NCBI GenBank assembly: GCA_003450555.1
Contig: DMFQ01000308.1
Coordinates: forward strand, 7,882 to 14,646
Direction: 5' to 3'
Length of the DNA: 6,765 nucleotides
DNA from: Ktedonobacter sp.
GTDB lineage: Bacteria; Chloroflexota; Ktedonobacteria; Ktedonobacterales; Ktedonobacteraceae
Position 1 is the first letter of the stretch. Each line of letters opens with the position of its first letter. Position numbers and translations under genes: made by a program. This document shows, in pieces, positions 5,917-6,765 of this stretch. The notes beneath the pieces are model-generated. The model was given only the letters and a program-made list of their open reading frames with translations. It was not told the DNA's origin and did no database searches.

Positions 5917-6765
5917 TTAACCTACATGTGCCCTGCCAATGATGCGGAGCGTTCTATTGCTATTCAAATATTCCGACCGAAACTCGTGTTCATGAAGACC
6001 TAGCAACTGACTCAACTCCGCTATGCTATATCTATGAACGTTGATGTGAACGTCAATAATCTTCTTTGAGCAGGGCAGGCTCTTCAACGGGTATTGGAAT
6101 TGGTTCATTCATCCTATACCCATTTTTATTCATTTGCTCGAATAAAGTCCTATACTGTCTCTGGGTTATCTTACCCATATCATTTGCTCGTACAATCAGA
6201 GCAGCCATTGATACTTTCCAGTAGGACTTTAGCCTTGCTAAATTCGTAAAAGTGATAGAGTCGAGGTCAGGAGAAATATCACGTGAAGGCATAAGAAATT
6301 CAGCGGCGAACCTATCTGCCTCTTCCTCCATATTCTCGGTTGGGATTTGATGCATAACAATATGCCCGATTTCGTGCGCAAGTGTAAACCCGAACTCGAT
6401 CCCCCGGCATATCTCCATTGATAAGAAAGATCGGAGGCAGTCCTGGAATCCATTGACTAAAAGCATCAAGCTTTTTTGTTCCAAAGGACTTGCGAACGAC
6501 AATTCCACCTGCACTTTCGATTGCTCCGACAAGGTTCTTAATTGGGCCAAAAGCTAATCGCCAACTTTTTCGAATGAGTTGAGCAAGCTTTTCCGCATCT
6601 CCATCGTAGTTTTCGATATCCAACCGTTGGAATTGATTCTCGTGTTCTAATTCCACTCCATTCAATAGACGAGCAGTATGGATACGGAGTCTATTCATCT
6701 TTGCCAGCAGAACCTTTTGCTCCTTCACTGGCATAGTCTGTCGCTTACGATAATACGTACAATGG
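5917..6765 (-). pseudogene. XRE-ImmA/IrrE-type metalloprotease gene, two frameshifts, 5' end off the window
   Basis: ImmA/IrrE (COG2856) proteins are zinc peptidases that cleave repressors; many carry an N-terminal XRE helix-turn-helix. The frame is open at the right edge (HCTYYRKRQT before the first ATG at 6734), so that ATG is internal and a DNA-binding domain probably lies outside. Segment 1 (6765 to about 6391) carries IENYDGDAEKLAQLIRKSW, GGIVVRKSFGTKKLDAFSQW and LPPIFLINGDMPGDR. Removing one G from the GGG run complementary to 6389-6391 yields the family's GDRVRFTLAHEIGHIVMHQ, with the zinc motif HEIGH (6362-6376) and third-ligand region ENMEEEADRFAAEFLMP. Segment 2 continues through YWKVSMAALIVRA to EEPALLK. 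Removing one A at the run complementary to 6065-6067 then joins segment 3, KKIIDVHINVHRYSIAELSQ, a C-terminal helical extension ending at 5917. Without repair, the HExxH and the specificity part are uncoupled, so the gene as read is inactive, unless both breaks are sequence errors. Confidence 0.85.

Noticed and set aside
6060..6395. Programmed ribosomal frameshifting in the ImmA-like gene
   Set aside because: Two shifts would be needed, neither site has a slippery heptamer with a downstream structure, and the family is not known to use recoding.
6053..6550. Annotating 6053-6550 as a complete 165-aa ImmA/IrrE protein
   Set aside because: Its first ~45 residues are out-of-frame translation of the true upstream part; the real N-terminal portion is in the other frame and runs off the window.
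1..6765. CRISPR array, tRNA or rRNA genes, insertion sequence ends
   Set aside because: No regularly spaced 25-40 bp repeats, no cloverleaf-like sequence, no transposase motif and no terminal inverted repeats were seen on either strand.

Overview
The window looks like a piece of an accessory-rich chromosome from a Chloroflexota-type bacterium, most like the Ktedonobacteria. This rests on my memory of the gene families, not on a search: a short SARP/BTAD regulator, an XRE-ImmA/IrrE type metalloprotease, a DUF4331 protein paired with a small Tat-leader protein, and a two-part conserved protein otherwise familiar from Actinobacteria. By eye the middle (about 1.85-4.65 kb) is G+C rich, while about 1.25-1.85 kb and everything right of about 4.9 kb are more A+T rich, which suggests patchwork origin.

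Layout. (1) 1-264: a possible 3' end of a plus-strand reading frame, then a short gap with a set of ACGTC direct repeats spaced exactly 11 bp apart. (2) 265-1236, minus: an intact SARP-like transcriptional regulator. (3) 1237-1852: an A+T-rich gap without a convincing gene. (4) 1853-2749, minus: a conserved two-part protein of unknown function, whose start I move inward by 13 codons. (5) 2910-4289 and 4333-4615, minus: a two-gene unit made of a small Tat-signal protein (first gene, frameshifted) and a DUF4331 protein (second gene, intact). A 12-bp perfect hairpin lies between this unit and gene 4. (6) 4616-5236: mostly gene-poor, with one doubtful ORF. (7) 5237-5728, plus: an unrecognised 163-aa helical protein that appears to consist of two copies of a roughly 70-residue unit. 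(8) 5917-6765, minus: an ImmA/IrrE metalloprotease gene with two frameshifts, running off the right edge; another 12-bp hairpin lies just past its 3' end.

How they fit together. The Tat-leader/DUF4331 pair is the only clear operon. The SARP regulator and the ImmA/IrrE gene are typical stand-alone regulatory genes. The three frameshifts (one in the Tat gene, two in the ImmA gene) have the same sign, one surplus base each, and at least two can be explained by a three-base homopolymer. That raises the possibility of sequencing errors instead of gene decay. I found no RNA genes, CRISPR array, insertion sequence or attachment site. The most interesting unexplained signals are the 11-bp-phased ACGTC repeats beside the SARP gene and the internally duplicated 163-aa protein.
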